A stretch of DNA of 64,000 nucleotides, taken from Knoellia sp. Soil729 (GTDB lineage: Bacteria > Actinomycetota > Actinomycetes > Actinomycetales > Dermatophilaceae). The position numbers and the translations under genes are program-made. The DNA lies in assembly GCF_001427985.1 (NCBI RefSeq), contig NZ_LMSA01000002.1, forward strand, positions 908,544 through 972,543, given 5' to 3'. Of the stretch, positions 62,184 through 64,000 are shown in pieces (the first letter of the stretch is position 1; every line of letters starts with the position of its first letter). The notes under the pieces are model-generated. The model searched no databases, was not told the origin of the DNA, and worked only from the letters and a program-made list of their open reading frames with translations.

Positions 62184-63353
62184 CTACTCCGGGGTGGCCC
62201 ACGCCTGCCGCAGGCTGAGCCGGCCCTGGGTCTGGAGCAGCGAGCGCTGGTAGAGGCGCGCGGCCACCTGCACGACGAGGCCGGCGGCGAGCACGAGGAT
62301 GGCCAGGGCTGCGAGCGCCTGCCACCACGGAGCGGAGCCTTCGAGCACCCGGATCGGCATGAGGATCGCCGAGAACGGCGGCACGAACGAGAGCACCGTC
62401 TTGACCGTGCCGTCGACGAACAGGGCGGCGAAGAAGACTGCCATCGTCAGCGTCGTCAGCGGCATCGAGGTGGACTGCACGTCCTCGGTCCGGGTGGCGA
62501 GGGCGCCGGCCACCGCCCACAGGCACGAGAGCAGCCCGAACCCCACGACGAAGAAGACCACGAACCAGCCGACGGCCCCCGAGATCGCCGGCACGAACCG
62601 GTCGTAGTCGGTGAACGTCAGCCCGATGAGCCCCACCCCGACGAAGAGCGCCATCTGGGCGAGGGCCAGCGCGAGGTTGCCCATGACCTTGCCGGCGAGC
62701 AGCTCGCGCACCGAGATCTTCGTCGTGATGATCTCGACGATCCGGCTGGCTTTCTCCTCGACCACGCTGTTGGCGAGCGCGATGCCGAAGGTGAGCGAGG
62801 CGACGTAGAAGAGCATGGCAAGCGCGAAACCGACGGCCTTGGCCACCCCGGCCCTCTCGGCGTCACCGTCGAGAATGCTTGTGCTGACTGCTGATCCGCG
62901 CTGGAGCAGCTCGACCGAGGTGCCCGCCGCCGCAGCGTTGGTCCGCAGGACGGCGTCACGGATCGCGGTCGTGGCCGCGATGGTCAGGCCGGAGTCGACA
63001 TTGTCCTTGCCGGTGAGCACCCAGCCGCCGTCGCCCTCGTGGAGCCACACGTCCGCGTCGCCGTCCTTGACCACCTGGGAGGCGGCCGCGTCGCCCGGGG
63101 CCTCGCTGAGGGAGACCGTGGTCTTGTCGTCCTCCGCCTCGGCCACCGTCCTGACCTGCTCGCCGATCTGGTACCCCGCGCTGGAGCTGGTGACGACGGC
63201 ATACTCGGTCGCCTGGTTGGCGAAGAAGGCCTGCACGCCGAGCGCACCGGCGAGGATGACGACGAGACCGAGGGTTCCGAAGAGGAACGCACGGTCGGTG
63301 ATCTTGGTGATGATCTCGCGGCGGGCCACGGTCAGCCAGGCGGTGCTCTTCAT
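62184..63353 (-). CDS. ABC-2 type exporter permease (NatB-like)
   Basis: 389 aa. First helix (24-46), large extracytoplasmic domain (about 47-170), then five more helices ending near 365. EEKASRIVEIITTKISVRELLAGK is the typical NatB/YhaP permease segment. ATG overlaps the ATPase stop (ATGA, 63350-63353). Forms an ABC exporter with the next gene. Sodium or drug export is known for relatives. Confidence 0.9.
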   Translation of the reverse strand: MKSTAWLTVARREIITKITDRAFLFGTLGLVVILAGALGVQAFFANQATEYAVVTSSSAGYQIGEQVRTVAEAEDDKTTVSLSEAPGDAAASQVVKDGDADVWLHEGDGGWVLTGKDNVDSGLTIAATTAIRDAVLRTNAAAAGTSVELLQRGSAVSTSILDGDAERAGVAKAVGFALAMLFYVASLTFGIALANSVVEEKASRIVEIITTKISVRELLAGKVMGNLALALAQMALFVGVGLIGLTFTDYDRFVPAISGAVGWFVVFFVVGFGLLSCLWAVAGALATRTEDVQSTSMPLTTLTMAVFFAALFVDGTVKTVLSFVPPFSAILMPIRVLEGSAPWWQALAALAILVLAAGLVVQVAARLYQRSLLQTQGRLSLRQAWATPE

Positions 63354-64000
63354 GCCGTCACCTCACGGTAGATCTCGGACAGGGCAGGAACCTGGCGGGC
63401 GAAGTCGAGGACGTCGCCCCGGTCGAGCGCGGCACGCAGCAGTGCCTGCCGCGCGGCGGAGTCGGGAAATTCCAGGAGCGCCGTGCTCCCGTCGACGTCA
63501 TGGACATGTATGCCGGGCTGGTCGCGTACCCATCCCGCGTCACCTCCGACCGTGATCCGGTAGCGCTCGGGCCCGGCGCCGCGCAGCTCGTCGACCGCAC
63601 CGGAGGCCACGACCCGGCCCTTGGACAGGACGACGAGCCGGTCGCACAGGCGCTCGACGAGCTCGAGCTGGTGGGAGCTGAAGAGGACGGGCACGCCGCG
63701 GGCGGTGTGCTCCCGCAGGAGGTCGACCATGGAGTCGACCGCCTGTGGGTCGAGGCCCGAGAACGGCTCATCGAGGATGAGCGCGTCGGGGCTGGTCATG
63801 AGGGCCGCGATGATCTGGACCCGCTGCTGGTTGCCCAGCGAGAGCTTCTCGACCCGCTCACCGGCCCGGTCCGCGAGCCCGAAGCGCTCGAGATGGTCGA
63901 GCACCGCCGCCTTGGCGGCCGCGGCGGTCATGCCGGACAGCTCGCCGAGGTAGACGAGCTGGTCGAGGGCCTTCTGCTTGGGATAGAGCCCGCGCTCCTC
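63350..64000 (-). CDS. ABC transporter ATP-binding protein, partial (NatA-like)
   Basis: The C-terminal 216 residues are present; the N-terminus with Walker A lies beyond the right edge. Visible are EERGLYPKQ, signature LSLGNQQRVQIIAAL, Walker B ALILDEPFSGLD and the H-loop FSSHQLE. A regulatory C-terminal extension follows. Pairs with the permease at 62184-63353. Confidence 0.9.
   Translation of the reverse strand, partial: EERGLYPKQKALDQLVYLGELSGMTAAAAKAAVLDHLERFGLADRAGERVEKLSLGNQQRVQIIAALMTSPDALILDEPFSGLDPQAVDSMVDLLREHTARGVPVLFSSHQLELVERLCDRLVVLSKGRVVASGAVDELRGAGPERYRITVGGDAGWVRDQPGIHVHDVDGSTALLEFPDSAARQALLRAALDRGDVLDFARQVPALSEIYREVTA

Larger units (their letters stand above)
689..63515. 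repeat. Dispersed octamer GTATGCCG/CGGCATAC, about 48 copies
   Basis: GTATGCCG begins at 689, 1848, 2577, 5030, 5582, 10759, 13813, 15831, 17615, 19526, 23375, 25241, 27506, 30991, 35219, 39522, 42710, 48154, 49745, 51722, 53304, 54791, 57367, 59929 and 63508. CGGCATAC begins at 2105, 2609, 5634, 7551, 9502, 11398, 13783, 15857, 18989, 25314, 28692, 31791, 33881, 34984, 38297, 39596, 41637, 43003, 49135, 52923, 56926, 61933 and 63197. These were found by eye, and every GTATGCC seen was followed by G. Copies lie in genes (different frames) and between genes. Function unknown. Confidence 0.85.

Noticed and set aside
689-63515. Octamer as FtsK-orienting KOPS or Chi-like replication-polar word
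   Set aside because: 25 and 23 copies in the two orientations show no strand bias over 64 kb, unlike polar words.
1-64000. tRNA, rRNA, CRISPR arrays, transposases
   Set aside because: None recognised when reading the intergenic stretches, which are all shorter than about 225 bases; a small RNA could still be missed by eye.

Overview
The window is a contiguous, very GC-rich (roughly 70%) stretch of an actinobacterial chromosome. Gene content (C50/C40-type heterodimeric lycopene cyclase, cydABDC, PurB, RskA-type anti-sigma factor, CopD-CtaG fusion, DUF1206, type III PKS) and the dense ATGA/GTGA-coupled gene packing fit the order Micrococcales. An Intrasporangiaceae-like host (Janibacter/Knoellia/Tetrasphaera group) is my best guess, from general resemblance only. 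No rRNA, tRNA, CRISPR, insertion sequence or prophage was seen. About 62 protein genes are called, two of them cut by the window edges. No gene-free stretch exceeds about 225 bases.

Layout. 1-9679: a partial D-amino-acid oxidase-like gene, then a nine-gene leftward operon (9679 to 775). This operon combines pyrimidine/pterin-type enzymes (RibA, RibD-like reductase, a degenerate PTPS-like protein), an MDR dehydrogenase, two methyltransferases, a GT4 glycosyltransferase, a flippase-like membrane protein and a CDP-alcohol transferase/sulfatase fusion. It is my main candidate for an undescribed pathway. 9814-16750: small membrane protein, anti-sigma/ECF sigma pair, RidA, Ser/Thr kinase, long acyl-CoA dehydrogenase, YCII protein. 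16908-24094: PAP2 protein and a carotenoid operon (crtB, crtI, two lycopene cyclase halves, P450, GT2, CrtO-type acyltransferase), predicted to make a cyclic, glycosylated, acylated carotenoid. 24048-30354: GlcD-like oxidase, ankyrin protein, PIG-L deacetylase, nitrilase-like amidase, CopD-CtaG fusion, SRPBCC protein. 34286-30305: UbiA, type III PKS, ICMT-like methyltransferase, flavoprotein and Idi, an agq/srs-like prenylated alkylquinone cluster. 34325-38633: DinB-like protein, MarR plus DHA2 efflux pump, second MFS. 42447-38784: E1alpha/E1beta/E2 2-oxoacid dehydrogenase. 42672-50305: lipoprotein and paralogue, S8 protease, LysR/EamA pair, HisC-like aminotransferase, small membrane protein. 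50379-57424: cydA-cydB-cydD-cydC followed by blaI and an M56 peptidase in one apparent operon. 57461-64000: PurB, VOC protein, SpoU methyltransferase, DUF1206, HAD phosphatase, ABC-2 exporter.

Across all of this, the octamer GTATGCCG/CGGCATAC occurs about 48 times, nearly equally on both strands, in all reading frames and between genes. That is many times more than base composition predicts. Six close pairs are all inverted, and one forms a terminator-like hairpin. The octamer is the strongest structure in the window that no gene explains.
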